This document shows, in pieces, positions 1 to 13,035 of a stretch of 64,000 bases of DNA (the stretch's first letter is position 1; the number at the start of each line of letters is the position of its first letter). The DNA comes from Ananas comosus (lineage: Eukaryota; Streptophyta; Magnoliopsida; Poales; Bromeliaceae): contig NC_033629.1 of the NCBI RefSeq assembly GCF_001540865.1, forward strand, positions 7,615,473 through 7,679,472. Reading direction: 5' to 3'. Made by a program: the position numbers and the translations under genes. The notes beneath the pieces were generated by a model, which searched no databases, was not told the DNA's origin, and saw only the letters and a list, made by a program, of their open reading frames with translations.

Positions 1-3000
1 CGGACTTCTAAAACTATGAAGTTACGGTGTACATTTAAATGGCTCCGGTGAGGTTGCGGCGGAATGTAACATACCGGATTTTAAATATAAAAGTGAAAAT
101 AAATAAAAATAGTATGAGATACTATTTTTATTGGATTTAGAGAAGTGAAATATAAGTTGGGAATGACCTGTGCTGAAATCGGAACGACAACAGAAGATTT
201 AGAATTTTCTGTAAGAAACGGGGCAGATAAATTAGCAGAAAATGCACAGTGTCAGAAAATTATGAAAATTATCGGAGATGTCAGAAATATTTTTATGATG
301 CTAGATTTAAAGTTCCATGCCATTCTGACACCCGGAAGGTGAAAAGTAGAATCCGAAAGCTACTGATAAAGATTACAGTTCGGTACAGTTTTCGGTGACC
401 AAACGGGGTTGAAACTGAAATATTAAAATTTCTTTGGACTCGTTAAGTGAGACCGAACATGACTGTCAAATTTGAGCTCAAACGGATATTCAGGGAGTTC
501 CGGCGAAAGATATCAGATTTCGAACTGCCTGGAGTGAATAGTGTTTTGGGGGAGTTTACTTGGAGGTTAAGTTTCCTCTTATACATATATAAGGGTGTTA
601 TGTCATTTCCCTCATTCCTCTCTATTTGAGCCAACATAAGAGAAATCTCTCTCTCTCTACCAAAGAAAGAATTGGAGAAGAAAATTGAGGCAAGCTTGAA
701 GAAAATTGAAGTAGCTTGGAGTTGAAGCTTCATCTTTATCTTCTCTTTCCTTGGTCTAAGTGGAAGCTTGTGTTTGAGGTAAGCTTCATGAACCTCTAAT
801 GGTGGATTGCTAGGAAATAATATATATATCCTAGAAATAGATTTAGAGGACTCCCTAGATGCTAAGTAGAAGCTATTTGCTTGAATTAAAGGCTAATATG
901 GCTATTCTTGCAATAGTAGCATATTAGAGCTCCAAATTGGGGTTTTTGCTTGTGAGGGGTTTTGATCTAAATTGATCATGTATAAACCTAATTGCTAGGT
1001 AAACGAACGCGTTGGCGAAGTCGGTTCGGCGATTCGTCGAGCCTACGCGAAGTTATTAAAGAAACGGACGTTAGGTTTCGTTTCCGCCTGGAGGGCCGAG
1101 GCGACGTCGTAAAATCATGGAAATGGATTTGAGGCATCGTGGCGCATAACCGAAGACCTATAATTTTCGGGGCTGCGAAGCGGAGCACGGTTGAGGCGCA
1201 GTTGCAGTATCGGGCCGTGCCGGATACGGGTGCCGCGGGAGGCCGATTGCAAGTGTCGACAAGCAATCGGAACGCGAATTAAGGTGGGTTGTGCTTACCG
1301 AAGCGACTAGGTCGCCCTTTATGTCTAAGAAACTAAGAATCCATGTTGATGCATATAAATGTAAATGAAGCATGTAAATTATGCATGTAGCTAAATAATG
1401 CATGTTGATAGTATGATGTAAATGCTAAATAGAATTCATTATGAGCAAGTTGAATAATGGTAGATAATTATGTGAATGCCAAGTAGTGAGCATGTAAAAG
1501 TAAAGTTGTATGCATGATGATTATGACATGTAGATGCTAAGTAAACGCATGAACGCATGAGTAGCATGATGGTAATATACAAGATAAATGTTGCATGAAA
1601 ACTAGGTTGATAACCTTAAAATGATTAAAGTAAAGGATGCTATGCTAAAGTATAAGTGATAAGCATGATATAAGAATAGTAAATGCAAGTGCATGTTAAG
1701 AATGCTAAGTAAGGAACATATATAGGTGGACATGAATAAACCTATAGATCGAGTGGCATTAAACCTAGTGTCGAGGACATAGGTTAAACAAATGTGATGT
1801 TGAACCTAATGTAAAGAACATAGGTTGTGAAATGAAAGCTGCTTAACCTAGAGTCAAGTGAACCTAGGTTGGAAAAGAATGATGATCCTAGTGTAATAAA
1901 CCTAGGTTAAGAATGTGAAAGCAATAAACCTAAAGTGATAACTTAGGTTGTGTAAAGGACAATGAACCTAGAGTCAATTGGACCTAGGAGATAAAAGCTT
2001 AGACCTAGAGAGGTCAGTTCCATAGGGTTAAGACCAACCCTTGGTTAATGTGATATGGATTCCGGAATCCCAAAGCTTGCTGATGCACCCAAAGTGGTGT
2101 GGGGTGTGTGCGACGATTTCGCCGCCCAGGGGCTAGAAAACCATTGTCGTGGCGTGTGTGCGACGATTTCGCCGCCGGATGGTTAGCCAGTTTGTGATCC
2201 TAGCCCGCCTGTTGACTGAAGCCATGTCGTGGCGTTTGTACGCGACATTTCGCGCCGGCGTGGTAAGTATGACCTAGGCCGTTGTGGTGAGGTGCGATTC
2301 TTCGCACGCCAACGGCTAGGACAGGAGTACCGGTGACTTTGCCAGCTGAGGTGCATGTGAGAGTTCCTTCACCTCGGAGCTAGATAGTAGCGCGGACTAT
2401 CCGCGATTGATGACTCGAAGCCGAGTCGGGTGGTTAGCTCATGATAGGTAGGAGGAACCCTTATGAGCTAGAGATAGAGGCTTGAGCTAAGGTAATAGAA
2501 AACTTAGAAGCCAGTGGTTAGTGTTGTGATCCTAGAGGTAATAGAAACCTTAGAGTAAAGTTATGAGCTAAAGTAGCCAAGTAAAATTAGATTCAAATGA
2601 TCTACTAGTTGTTGCATATTTTCATATCGCATATCGTAGGCATGGCAATGTATTTCAATTGAATATATATATCTTGTTGTATTGGTTGAACTAACATGTT
2701 GGCAGTGCCTCCTCGACCTATCGGTCGAGCTTTCCCTTTGGTGCCGTACCCACGGAACCATGGAGTTGGTTTCTCACCCACGTTGTTTTGGGTTTCAGTC
2801 TCTCGGCGTAGGCGGCGGCGGCGCGAGGCGAGGGCGTAGCTCAGTAGATAGCGCCCCACCACAGAGACTGAGGTAGCAGTACCCTGAGACAGTCTAGCTT
2901 AGGGGTCTAGAAGATAAGAAAAGGAAAATGTATCAAACTTGATAACTCTGATGTAATAGCGAGATTGTAATTTGGAAGTAAAAATGTAAACAGAAACTGT

Positions 3001-3245
3001 GATGTAAAAAGTGGTTCTAAAATGAATGCTTGTAATAGCAAGTAGATTATGTATTTGATACTTCCTTATGCAATCTGGATTGATATCCGTTCCTTGTTGG
3101 AACATTCGTTGATTGTTTGGATTGCGACGCCTTGGACGTACTGGGGAGACTCTGTCCGCGTACAAGGGAATTCCCGGTCCGTTCGGCGGTCTGTCGGCGG
3201 CGCCGCGACCCGGTCCAAATTGGCGGTTGGTCGCGGGGCGTGACA
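1..3245 (+). mobile_element. Ty3-type LTR, 5' end outside window
   Basis: This is long noncoding LTR sequence ending in the terminus GGGGCGTGACA at 3245. Its opening bases match 58003 onwards, so the LTR begins before the window. A TATATAA box lies at 586-592, followed by CT- and GA-rich sequence and a candidate splice donor at 779. A conserved island lies near 1009-1040 and a candidate acceptor at 2797-2798. The CTGTCCG...GTTCGGCGG stretch near 3150-3195 is a degenerate form of the U5 terminus seen in the other LTRs here. Short ORFs inside it have no recognisable domains and I do not treat them as genes. Family assignment rests on similarity to LTRs flanking gag-pol elsewhere in the window. 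Confidence 0.72.
779..2798 (+). other. Candidate intron inside the LTR
   Basis: The donor GAG|GTAAGC at 779 follows a TATA box by about 190 nt. The acceptor GGGTTTCAG ending at 2798 follows the conserved 'ctcaccc' pyrimidine-rich motif. The same arrangement recurs in other LTRs of this window. It is inferred from sequence conservation only. Confidence 0.4.
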
Positions 3246-4656
3246 CCTAATGTGTCATTCAATTGAGCATATGTATATACATTGTTGCATGCATTTTAGG
3301 ATAAAGTAATGATAAAAAAAATGTGATGTTGCATGATTGTGAGCACAACTTGCATAATGTGATGGTTGAGAACCTTATGCATGTCAAAAACCCCATATAT
3401 GTATGCATGAGAGAAAGTGTGAGATCGAAAGTAAGGCGCAAGAACCGAATGACACAATGAGACATAGATAGAGTGGCATTTGATAATGTAAAGTAAAGTG
3501 ACACTAGAGGTAGTGTGAAGCAGAGAAACAATGTGATGCAAAGAATAATAATGATGACTAAAGTGAGAACAAAGTGGGATGTAAAGAACATGAATACTAG
3601 AGTTAGCGAAAGTAAAGAAAAGTAAAGAACAATGATTGCTAGAATAGCAACATAAAGTGATGTAAAGAACACTAGAGTTAGTGTAAAGTCAAGATTGAAC
3701 ATACAATCCTTTGAGTTAAGGATTCGATCATACTTGCTATGAGTTCCGTGCTTGAGGGCGGTCGCACCCCCTCGAGCGATGCGCTCCGGAGTTTTAGCAT
3801 CACGGGTTGGAGTAAACCCGAGGACGGTCCTAGCGGGTGAGTTCCTGCGATGATGGACTTAATATAAAGCAAGTTTAATGGGGCGAAACTCTCAGGTTAG
3901 CCTTGAGATTAAAGAATAAAGAGTAAAGAACAAAGAACAAAGACAAAGAATAAAGAGCAAAGAACAAAGAACTTGCATAATCTGCATATGTTAATATTGA
4001 GCATATTTCCTGCTTATTGTTCAGGTATATTAGCATCATATTATAGATTGGTTACTATATGCAGCTTTTCCTTTCTATTATGCCTGAGTTAGTCCTAGTC
4101 GGAAAGTCCGTGAGATTGAGGCCGAACCCACTGGGAACTTTGTTGTAGTTCTCACCCCACTATTTCCACAGAGCCGGGATCGAGCGAGCCGGCGAGTGAC
4201 CGAGTTAAAGGTATCGCGCCTTAGACAGAGGCCACCAGAGTTGAGTTGGATTTACATTTTGTTAGTAGAGTACCCTATGTTCGTCTTTTGTATTTGATGA
4301 CTACTGATGTAAAGAAAAGAATGTAAAGCTTATTTTGAGGAAAATATGATGTAAAAAGAAATGATGTCATGATGTCATGATGTAATGAAATGTAAGGAAG
4401 TTGAAAATGTACAAGTTGGACTTAATGTATATGATCTAAATTGAATCATAGTACAAGTGAATGTTTAGTTTCCTATCTCTCACTCATGGCTATTGCTTAC
4501 CCTCGTATAAGCCGTATTTGTATATTTTCGCTAGTGCACTTCTTTCGAAAATGTACATGTGATGAGCCTTGGGCGGACAGGAGAAACTCTGTCCGTTCGG
4601 TGTCTGTTTGACGTGCTCGGGTCAGCCCAAATTTGTATCGGTCCCGGGGCGTGACA
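3246..4656 (+). mobile_element. Ty3-type LTR 3' part, interrupted upstream by the first LTR
   Basis: This carries the U5 side of a second plus-strand LTR, ending GGGGCGTGACA at 4656. It has the conserved block at about 4125-4171 (CCCACTGGGAACT, then GTTCTCACCCCAC and an acceptor-like TTTCCACAG). An AAAGAACAAAGA-type purine-rich stretch lies at 3905-3970. It is the inverted counterpart of the last 750 bases of the window (63245-64000). Its 5' part presumably lies before the window, because the LTR ending at 3245 appears to be inserted into it. Confidence 0.7.
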
Positions 4657-4780
4657 TACATAATCTTGTTGGTTAGCCTAGGGCGGACAGGGGAAACTCT
4701 GTCCGTTCGGCGCCACGCCCGCCGCGCCCGAATCGTGCCAAATTGGTAGCAGTCTCGAGGCTAGAGGGCGGGGCGTGACA
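4657..4780 (+). mobile_element. LTR 3' terminal fragment
   Basis: This is a third stacked U5 terminus with the same motif order as its neighbours: GGGCGGACAGGGGAAACTC, GTTCGGCG, then GGGGCGTGACA at 4780. Three successive termini in one orientation (3245, 4656, 4780) fit LTRs nested one inside another. Confidence 0.65.
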
Positions 4781-6147
4781 AGCTTACTATCTCATACCTC
4801 ATATGCATCTAATGCCCCTTTTTGGCATTATGTCATCTCTTAGGTCAACGTGAGTTCTAAATTCAATAGCATAATACAATCGTCATTTCCACTACTTGGA
4901 ATGTGATCCCAAGCCACACATAAGAATGCTATCCAAAAATGCATGATTCCAACAAAAATAATTCTCTACTACATAGAGGTCCAAATTTGCATTATACATG
5001 ACAAGTGCATTTTAAGTATTCTAAAATTCATAAATATTTTATCTAGTATGAATATGCATGAAGTTTCATTTTACGACAAGTATAACCATAAAATGAGAAT
5101 TTTATCTTATTTTGGTAAGGCCAAACCCACCAAGTCTCCTTGCAACCCTTTCGTTTCGCCGAACGAAGTTGCCCACTATTCTTCTAGCATCCTAAAGGTA
5201 ATAAAAGGAGAGTTACACGAACGTTGCGAACAACATATAGGTTAAACATTAAACATCTCAAGAAAAGGGGCAATACTCACCTATAGTGTAAAAAGCCCTT
5301 TTCAAATCCCAAATGAGAGTAAGATCTCTCCAAATCCAACCTAAACAAAAGTTCTAAACTAATTAATTGAGATCCAAAAGCCTCAAATCAAAAATTCTCA
5401 TTCTAAATCCTAAATTCCCATTTCTAGGGTTTCTACATAAGAAATCCACCAAAACATGGATTAAAAAGGGGAAAAACAAGTTCTAACTCTTTAAAAGCTT
5501 CAAACCACTCTAGAAATCAGCTAGGGTTGAAGACCTTCCCTCAAACAAGCTCCAAACATCAAGCCAAGGCTTCTCCTATGGTGGAAATAGCATCAAGATG
5601 CAAAAATGAGCAAAAGTAGTGATTAAACCACTAAAATCCAAGCAAAAATGGAAAGAAATCCAAAGGGGGGAAGAGAGGAGCTCCCCTACCTTGCTCTACA
5701 ATGTTTCCAAGCTCAGAAAACTAGCAAGGGGCGTGGGATGCTATATAGAGTAGCAACAAACGCAAAAACACCCCTCAACAAAATGCAGTCTGCAAACTGC
5801 ATTGTGTACCGGTACAAAGAAAAGTGTACCGGAACAAAACCCTGTACACGCAAACCCGAGCCTCAGGTTGGCTGAGAATAACCTTCTGTACCGGTACAAC
5901 ATCAATGTTGTACCGGTACAATAGCTTGTTCCGGTACAACATCAATGTTGTACCGGTACATAATGCTGCAGAACTCAACTCGAGAGCAGCCTAAGTCCTT
6001 CTCTTGGAGACCTTAGGGCTAAGTTAAAAAACTTATTTTTCGGGATGCGAGCCATAGATCGGAACACTGTCTACGACCCCCCAGAAAAAGTGGAAAAGCT
6101 AAGAACACAGATCAAACACTCGAACCTCGCAATTTGCAAAGGTCTAG
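4781..6147 (-). mobile_element. Minus-strand LTR, R/U3 portion
   Basis: This reads as the 5' half of an LTR on the minus strand. Its right end has the conserved 'cgcaatttgcaaaggt' sequence that in complete copies lies just inside the LTR end (compare 15636 and 62449). On the minus strand the order is an ACCGGT cluster (5800-5962), a TATATAG box near 5737, and a donor-like CAAG|GTAGGG near 5690. It is interrupted at 6148 by the next LTR, about 9 bases before its expected TACA terminus. Confidence 0.65.
5800..5962. promoter_or_regulatory. GTACCGGTAC palindrome cluster in LTR U3
   Basis: Three perfect TGTACCGGTACA-like palindromes and related half-sites (GTACCGGAAC, TTCCGGTAC) occur in about 160 bases. 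Two 'ACAACATCAATGTTGT' dyads alternate with them. They sit upstream of the TATATAG box on the minus strand, so an enhancer or promoter role is plausible but inferred. Confidence 0.5.
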
Positions 6148-7085
6148 TGTCACGCCCCGGGACAAGCAGAGGCCCTCCCGGTAGCGCGCCCAGACTCGCC
6201 ATATGTCTACACATATAAGGCGTTTACAACAACAGCGGAAATAAAGCAAGAGAACAAAAGAATCTAACGATATCAGGGCAAAATAAATAACTAAGTTCTA
6301 CACAGAGGGGTAAGTATAAAACTGAAATCCACTAATAAAGCCATAAAGTAGTACAAAGAAAATCCCAAATACAAAAACTAAACATAAAGAGTATATAGGT
6401 GGTCTCTCTATACATGGTTCTCAACATCTCTCTCTCTCTCGAATACAAAAAAGAAAAGAGTAAACCACCTAAGCTCACAAGTAGCTTCAAGCTAACTAGC
6501 AACGCGATTCCCTTGTCGCGATCCCGTGCCTCCGCCGGTGCCGAAGGCTCTGAAATAACATCAAGAAAAGAGGGCATGAGAACTATAATTTATAGTTCCC
6601 AGTGGGCAATTACTGACCTCAGCTCAATGCACCACTAGGCCCCAAAAGAAAAGGGTAAGTCCAAAAGCAACAATAATAATAAATGGATTGCATTTATAGA
6701 AGCATGATTAAATTGCTAAACTACTATGTCGCAAATAAATATGATGTCAAATGTGATGTACATCTACTTTATCAAAATGAAGCATGTCCAAGCATGACTA
6801 ATATGTCCCATCATAACGAACAAGTAGGCTATCATGATCCACTATATCAAAGTATGATGAGTATGCTCTATCATGGCAGCAACGTATACTATGATGCAAC
6901 AATTAAGACTATCATGTATACTACAAGTCCCAACACTATGCTATAAACATGTCAAGATAATCAAACTACTAAGCCTATCTAGTAGTGATAGTCATTTCCC
7001 AGTTCAATGTCATTGTTTCCAACATGTTCTAGGACCTACATAGTGTAGTCCAGCTTGTGCCACCTAAGTGTCGGTGGTAGCTCCA
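6148..7085 (-). mobile_element. Minus-strand LTR, truncated
   Basis: It starts with the terminus TGTCACGCCCCGGGAC and closely follows the start of the solo LTR at 59820. Shared features include 'cacatataaggcg', the 'agttcccagtggg' block at 6596-6612 and an acceptor-like GTTATTTCAG on the minus strand. Similarity fades near 7085, where a plus-oriented LTR takes over. The left flank is TCTAG, and no matching duplication was found on the right because that end is lost. Confidence 0.62.
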
Positions 7086-10000
7086 GCATTCCCAAGAGAA
7101 CTCCTTCTCTCTTAAATCTCTCTCAAAATAGATGGATTGGTGTGGAAGATTTGAAGCTAGTGGAGGTGAATTCGCCTTCGGTCTTGTTTATCTTCTCACT
7201 GTGAGGGCAAGTTGAGAGGTAAGCTTTTGCTACCCTGTTAATGGCATTTTCTTATAGTGCGGTATTTAGTCTAAGGATGGATTTAGTAGCTTTCTAAGTG
7301 CTATTAGATGATTTATGCTTGAAATCCAAAGCTCTAGGTGTCTGGAATTCTTGACTTAGTTGTAAACCTAGAGCTCAAAATGCTATTTTTGGTAAATAGA
7401 GAGTTTGATCTAAATGGTTGTAATTAAACTAATTGGATAGGTAACGAACACACGTTGGCGAAGGACGGTTCGGCATCCGACGAGCGTTACAAAGTTGATT
7501 AAAGGAAACGGACGCTTTAGGTTCGTTATCGCTTGGGAGGGCGGAGGCGACGTCGTAAATCATTCTTGAAATGGATTTGAAGCATCGTAACAAGAAACCG
7601 AAGACCTTTAATTTTCGTGATCGGGATCGGTGGTCGTTTAAGTGGTCGTGGCAGGGATTGGTCAAGCCGGCGGTGCGTGCCGCCGGTCGAGGCCGATGCA
7701 CAGTGACAAAAGCAATCGGAACGCGATAAAAAGGTGGGAGGAGTCCATCCCGAGAGCAATCGGGCTTCTTCCTAATGTCTTAGGCTTATCATCTACATGT
7801 AGCATATTGGTATATCGATACCTCGCATTAGGAGGATAGACAATGACATGCATTGCTAATCATTATATGATGTTTATGATCTATAGTTATCTCGATGTTA
7901 TGTGGCATATTGAATGTAATGGACATAAGGATTATGAGATAACATTGGTAAACTTATGAGCTATAAATGAGAGAAGAACCTGAGTGTGTGGATTAAAGAA
8001 TAGTTTAAGGTGGCATTGAACTTTATTGTGCTAAAAACACATATGACTTGAACTAGTAATGGTTGGTTGTCTATACTAGAAACTCTAGTTAGAGTTGATC
8101 AAGTTGATATTGGGATATTGCATTATAGGGTACTAGTTGGCAATTGTTACAGGTTATCATGGCATGCTAGTTGGGTAGTGTAGTGTTACTTGATTATACT
8201 TGTACCTAGTATGCATGAGATTGGGACTTACGTTGTGGTGAAACCGTAACAAGGATGATTAATGTGATAAACTTGTTGAATGCGATTACATTAAACTATG
8301 TTTGAATGATTTAACGATTAAGTTGATAATACGTATTCAGTTGCATTTAGAGCTAATGATTGTTGTCTGGGTGCATATTTGCATGCTGAGTAGCTATACA
8401 GTCTGATGTATTGATCGATGATCTAGTATGCATGATGATATATGATGAAACTTTATGATAAGGCTAGCCTATGTTGAGGTGATTATATGCTTATGTTGCT
8501 AAAGAACTAGTATGATGTAAATAGTGTTGAATGAGTCCTAATGTCGAGTGCGCATTAGTTTTAGAAAAACTTATGAGGGTGCATGATGATTGTTGCATAA
8601 CCTTGGCATGACCTTAGTGTAGTTGAAAACACTATTGAGATATGGGTACAAGAAACCTTGACCATGGATGAAGATTACCTTAGAGGGTATGGTTGCTGTG
8701 CTCAGAGATGATTCACCGCTCACATTGCAGTCTTGCGTTGTGGGGTCGGCTCCCTCAAGTTGTGGCCGGAGTTTAGGTCCATTCTAGAGAGGCGCCCCGT
8801 GCTTGGCTCGGATAGCCGGTTGTTATCCGCAGGTGACTCGGGGACATCGACCGCTATGGCATCCTCGGAGATTGATATGTGAGCCTTGCTGTGTGAAACC
8901 TCGTGTTCACTTGGGGATTGGCGTTACCTATTTGCGGTCATACCTTATTGTGTGTTCATGATAGCTGCTTCGTTACCATGGAGATTTGTTGACTATTGAG
9001 AACTCATTATTGTTGTTCATGATAGCTTGCTTCCATAGGTTGTTGTTGTTGATCATATTGCCTTTGGTGGCTTCACCTGATTGTGGTGGTCTAAAGATAG
9101 CCCTATGATGAAACCTAGTGTATGTAGTTTAACCTTCACTAGACTTACCTTGATAGCGAGCAATAGGTCGCTTGGTAGTTGGTTAGCGGATTTGACCTAT
9201 ATACAGTGAGGTGGGTATATCTATTCCTTACTATGAGATTGAGTTACCTATTGTACATACTTATTATTGTTGTTCATGGATCGCTTGCTTCCATTAGTTA
9301 GTTGTTGTGTACCTAACTAGATTTGAGAACTTAGCAAGTTAGCCTAGCGGATTGGGTAATAACATGAATAGATAAGAGTATTGTTCATACTATGATTAAA
9401 ACATGAGTTGATTGATACTATGTGTTGTTGTTTATTTCACTGTTGGGCAACTAGCATGATGGTAGGTATTGCTTAGTGATGTTCCATTGATACTTTGCCA
9501 TTTTGATGGGCATAGTAGATTAAGTAGTAGTTTTCCATATATCTTTCTATTAATCTATCTTGTGCCAGCTTGACCTAGTGGAAGATCGGCGGAGTCGGCG
9601 GCCGAACCCACTGGGAACTATATTATATAGTTCTCACCCCGTGTGGTTTTGGGTTACAGGTACACGACGATTGAGCGGATGGGCAGACGGATGCGTTAGT
9701 GGGGCTTAGACGCCCTAGTGCTAGTTGATAGTTTATTTCCTATTTTGCATTAGAGTTACCCTATACATGTATTGAGAGTAGCATGATGTTATAGGATGTG
9801 AGTATTTTTGAGTAAATGTAATACATGTTATATCTTTGGAAATGTAAGCTATATATTCATAGTTGGAAAAGATGAAGTTGTATTAAAATGTATCGGATTG
9901 AGATGGTTGTAATAGAATAGTTAAAGTATCTCTCTTTTGTTTCACTTGTATGTCTTCTACTTGTTGACGCTTGCTCTTGTATTGTTTCAGCAGTGTTTGT

Positions 10001-10187
10001 GCTCTTCGGCTGTTGTTGCATGATCATGTATGTATTCATTGATTTACCTGGGAGCTTGATTACTGATCTCGGTTGTTAGCATGGAACGCGGACAGGGGAG
10101 GGTGGTCTTGTCCGTTCGCGGTCGCCTGACGCGCCGATACCGTGCAAATCAGGTAGCGGCTCGGGGGCTGCCGCCGGGGCGTGCACA
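7086..10187 (+). mobile_element. Plus-strand Ty3-type LTR
   Basis: This noncoding LTR has a candidate donor at 7219, the conserved island at 7453-7485, the CCCACTGGGAACT and GTTCTCACCCC block at 9607-9641, and an acceptor at 9658-9659. It has the terminal GCGGACAGGGG...GTTCG...GGGGCGTGCACA segment ending near 10187. The left boundary is approximate. No coding sequence was recognised in its 3.1 kb. Confidence 0.65.
7219..9659 (+). other. Candidate intron inside the LTR
   Basis: The donor GAGAG|GTAAGC at 7219 is paired with the acceptor TTTTGGGTTACAG ending at 9659. Both align in context with sites in the other LTRs. This is inference from conservation. Confidence 0.38.
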
Positions 10188-10759
10188 GGTCATAGTGGTT
10201 ACATTCGACTTTACTTTTGCTTTATACATCATGTTAGTACTGACTCTTTTGTGCTTTCGGCCTTGTGGTTGCTTCCTGAAGTCCGGTAATTGCCATCATG
10301 GGAATATTTTTAGTATAGTTCTCACGCTCCTGTTTTCGATGGTCTTACTTTTCAGAGCCTTCAGGCACCGGCGAGCACGGGAATCGCGGGCAAGGGGATG
10401 CCTTGTTTAGTTAGCGAGGAGCGGCGTTCTTTGCCTACGGTGGTTTTGCTCTGTTCTTTTTGTAGTTGGCGAGAGTGAGAGTTTTGGATCCATGTGTAGA
10501 GTACCACCTTATGTACCTATTTTAGGAGTTGATATTTGGGATTCTCCTACTGCTATTTACTTTATTGTTCTGTTTTAGTGAACTCCAAGTGTTATATCCT
10601 TATTCCTTGTTGTAGCATTTTAGAACTTTGACTATGCTCGACACGTTGCTAGATGTCTTTTGTTATTGTTTATTATGTTGTTGGTGACACTTATATTTTT
10701 AGATGTATGGCGGTGCTGGGAACGTGCTGGGCGGCTTTCGCTGGGTCCGGGCCGTGACA
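10188..10759 (+). mobile_element. LTR 3' fragment
   Basis: This is a further LTR end. It has a degenerate GTTCTCACGCTCCTG motif, the acceptor-like CTTACTTTTCAG|AGCC near 10355, and the terminus GGCCGTGACA at 10759. It most resembles the exon-2/U5 part of the subfamily at 13036 and 59820, read in the opposite orientation. Confidence 0.55.
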
Positions 10760-10897
10760 CAGTTAAAGAGGCACTAAGCATAGGTGATGCTGTTGGAACT
10801 CACATTGTGACCTAGAGCTAAATCGTTTGAGATGCTAGTGAACATTACTTATAGAGGACATGATGAATTGGTACTTGAGACGATGATTCCTAGAGTT
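10760..10897. other. Unassigned sequence before assembly gap
   Basis: I recognise nothing in these 138 bases. No primer binding site follows the LTR end at 10759. Confidence 0.4.
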
Positions 10898-10997
10898 NNN
10901 NNNNNNNNNNNNNNNNNNNNNNNNNNNNNNNNNNNNNNNNNNNNNNNNNNNNNNNNNNNNNNNNNNNNNNNNNNNNNNNNNNNNNNNNNNNNNNNNN
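10898..10997. other. Assembly gap (100 N)
   Basis: Exactly 100 consecutive N, the usual placeholder for a gap of unknown size. Sequence right of it begins inside a retroelement protease gene at the same point where the second copy begins at about 18812. Confidence 0.98.
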
Positions 10998-12711
10998 TAT
11001 TGTGTCAACCAATCCATACCCAAAACTACATCAAACTCACCTAGTTTGTGTAGTGCCAATAAATCCACCGGCATAATCCAGTCGCCTACCCTAACTGGGC
11101 AGCGAGGGCAAAACTCATGAACATCTAGGGTATGGTCAGGTACAATCACTCGTCCTGGATGCAAGGTAGGTGCTAAAGGAATGCTATGCAACTCGGCGAA
11201 CTGCCGATCAATAAAAGAATGCAAAGCACCAGTATCAAATAATGCACGAACACGAATATCATAAAGCATAATGATACCTACTACGACCTCCTCTGATGCT
11301 GCGGCCTTTTCTGTCTGGGCGGCATACATATGCCCACCTGAACCCTGTCGAGGACTCTCAGAGTGCCGCTGTCCCGGTGATCGTCTGTACTGCGAGGGTG
11401 CTGTCGGGGTCCCCTGGCTCGGAGCAGAAGATGCAGGTGCTGAAGCTGACGAGGGTGCAGGCAAAGAACCTCTCGGGCACTCTGAGCGACAGTGGCCCTC
11501 CTGACCACAGAGAAAACATCTGCCCCCACGTTGTGGACACTGTGGCGGTACGTGAGGCCCACCACAGATAACACAACGCGGCTGCGGACGATGCTCGGGT
11601 GCTCCACGGCATGCTGACGAACCTCGGCCCCTCGACTGTCCCGACTGGCCTCTCGGATACTTAGGCGGTCTCCTGAAAGATTGCTGACCACTGCTCTCTG
11701 CTGCTGGTCTCTTTCCTTTGCCTCGATCCACAACGTCTCTTTCCTTCATAATTTCTGCCCCTTTCTCAACAATCAAGGCCCGATTCACCACATCTCTGTA
11801 AGTCGAGAGGTTCAACGCCTGGATTAATCTGAAAATCGCAGGCCGCAAACCCACCTAAAAAATACGGGCCTTGTCCTCATCATCTCGGACCACAAAAGGA
11901 ACGCAGTGCAGTAATCGGGAGAACTCTCGCTCATACTCTGCCACTGTCCTGTCCCCCTGCCTCAAGTTTCTCAGATCCCTTTCCATTTGCCTCTTTACAC
12001 TCTGGGGAAAGTAGGTCGTCAACAGTAAGTCCTTGAACCTGCTCCACGTGATGGCAGACAAATCAGTATGGGGATCCTCACGAATATCCACCCACCACCT
12101 GTAAGCCTCGCCGTCAAGGTGGTGCGTCGCAAACCAAACCCGATATCGCTCCTCAACAAAAGTGTCATAAAATAATTTCTCCATGTGCATTAACCATTTC
12201 TCGACCACCCAGTGATCTGCTTTCTCCCCGTTAAAGATACGAGGGTTGCAACGATGGAATTCATTCAATTGTTCCATCATCCGCTCTCGCTCCTCAGCCC
12301 CCATCATCTCTGGTAATACTGTCCCTGATGCCGCTACAGGTACTGGTGGTGGTACTACTGTCTCCTGTCGGGTCTCCGCCCTCGGACCTACTGGGGGTGT
12401 GTCAGGTACTGGTGACTGTGCTCTCATTGTCGCATCCCTGTCTGGTACTGTAGGTATAGGATCAGGAATCTCTCTGTCATTCGTCTGCCGCAGTAGTAAA
12501 TTCTCTAACCTCTTCATCCTGTCCTCCTGCCGACGCACGGCATCCATTTGCTATCGCGCGGCCACAGCCTGCTGAGCAACCAAATCTGTCAGCTTCACGA
12601 GCTGATCCTGCAACTCATGGATCCCACTAGATCCAGAAATAACGGAGGTCCCACTTCCTCCGCATCCGCCGCCTCAGCTGCCCCGGCGGCTTGCGAACGA
12701 GTCAAAGGCAT
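10998..12711 (-). pseudogene. Ty3/gypsy gag-protease, interrupted and cut by gap
   Basis: On the minus strand this encodes the gag polyprotein and start of pol of a chromovirus-like element. The likely start is the ATG at 12711 (MPLTRSQAAG). Gag contains the retrotransposon-gag core (WVVEKWLMHMEKLF...ATHHLDGEAYRWW...FPQSVKRQME). It continues to a CCHC zinc knuckle, CFLCGQEGHCRSECP, and an aspartic protease with ALFDTGALHSFI; the family usually has DTGAS. A reading-frame shift near 12650, a stop codon at about 12553 and a TAG near 11855 break it. The protease is cut by the N gap. It lies 3' of an intact primer binding site and LTR, as in a real element. Confidence 0.88.
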
Positions 12712-13015
12712 CTTGAGCTGCAGCATCAAAAACAAACATAGGTCAATAAAACCTATACTATTGAACCCTCCTTGAGGACATAAACCAACTAATTAAGCAA
12801 AAGTAATGAAATGTAACGCGTACTAACTTCCGATGTCACGTTGTCGGCCGCCAACGTAGCCCTCTGCAAAGTTAGTAATTGCACATTCCGATCAAACTCC
12901 TACTATTCGGAGTTTATAAGTACCCAATCAAAGTACTTTCGCTAACAACAACCTCGACTAGACCTCGTCTCTCACGAGCCTAAGGTTTGCTAGGTCTACT
13001 AAGACTCAACCCTAG
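12712..13015 (-). other. Retroelement 5' leader
   Basis: About 300 noncoding bases separate the primer binding site and gag start on the minus strand. No ORF or motif was recognised. Confidence 0.5.
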
Positions 13016-13027
13016 GCTCTGATACCA
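13016..13027 (-). promoter_or_regulatory. Primer binding site (initiator tRNA-Met)
   Basis: The minus strand reads TGGTATCAGAGC, the standard plant primer site complementary to the 3' end of initiator tRNA-Met. It lies 8 bases inside the LTR boundary at 13036. Confidence 0.9.
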
Positions 13028-13035
13028 CTATAATC

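Noticed and set aside
2820..2850. tRNA-like stretch 'gggcgtagctcagtagatagcgcc'
   Set aside because: It resembles a tRNA 5' half with an A-box, but no matching T-arm (GGTTCRANNCC) or acceptor partner follows within 80 bases.
12246..12575. Plus-strand ORFs overlapping gag
   Set aside because: Shadow frames opposite a clear minus-strand gag.
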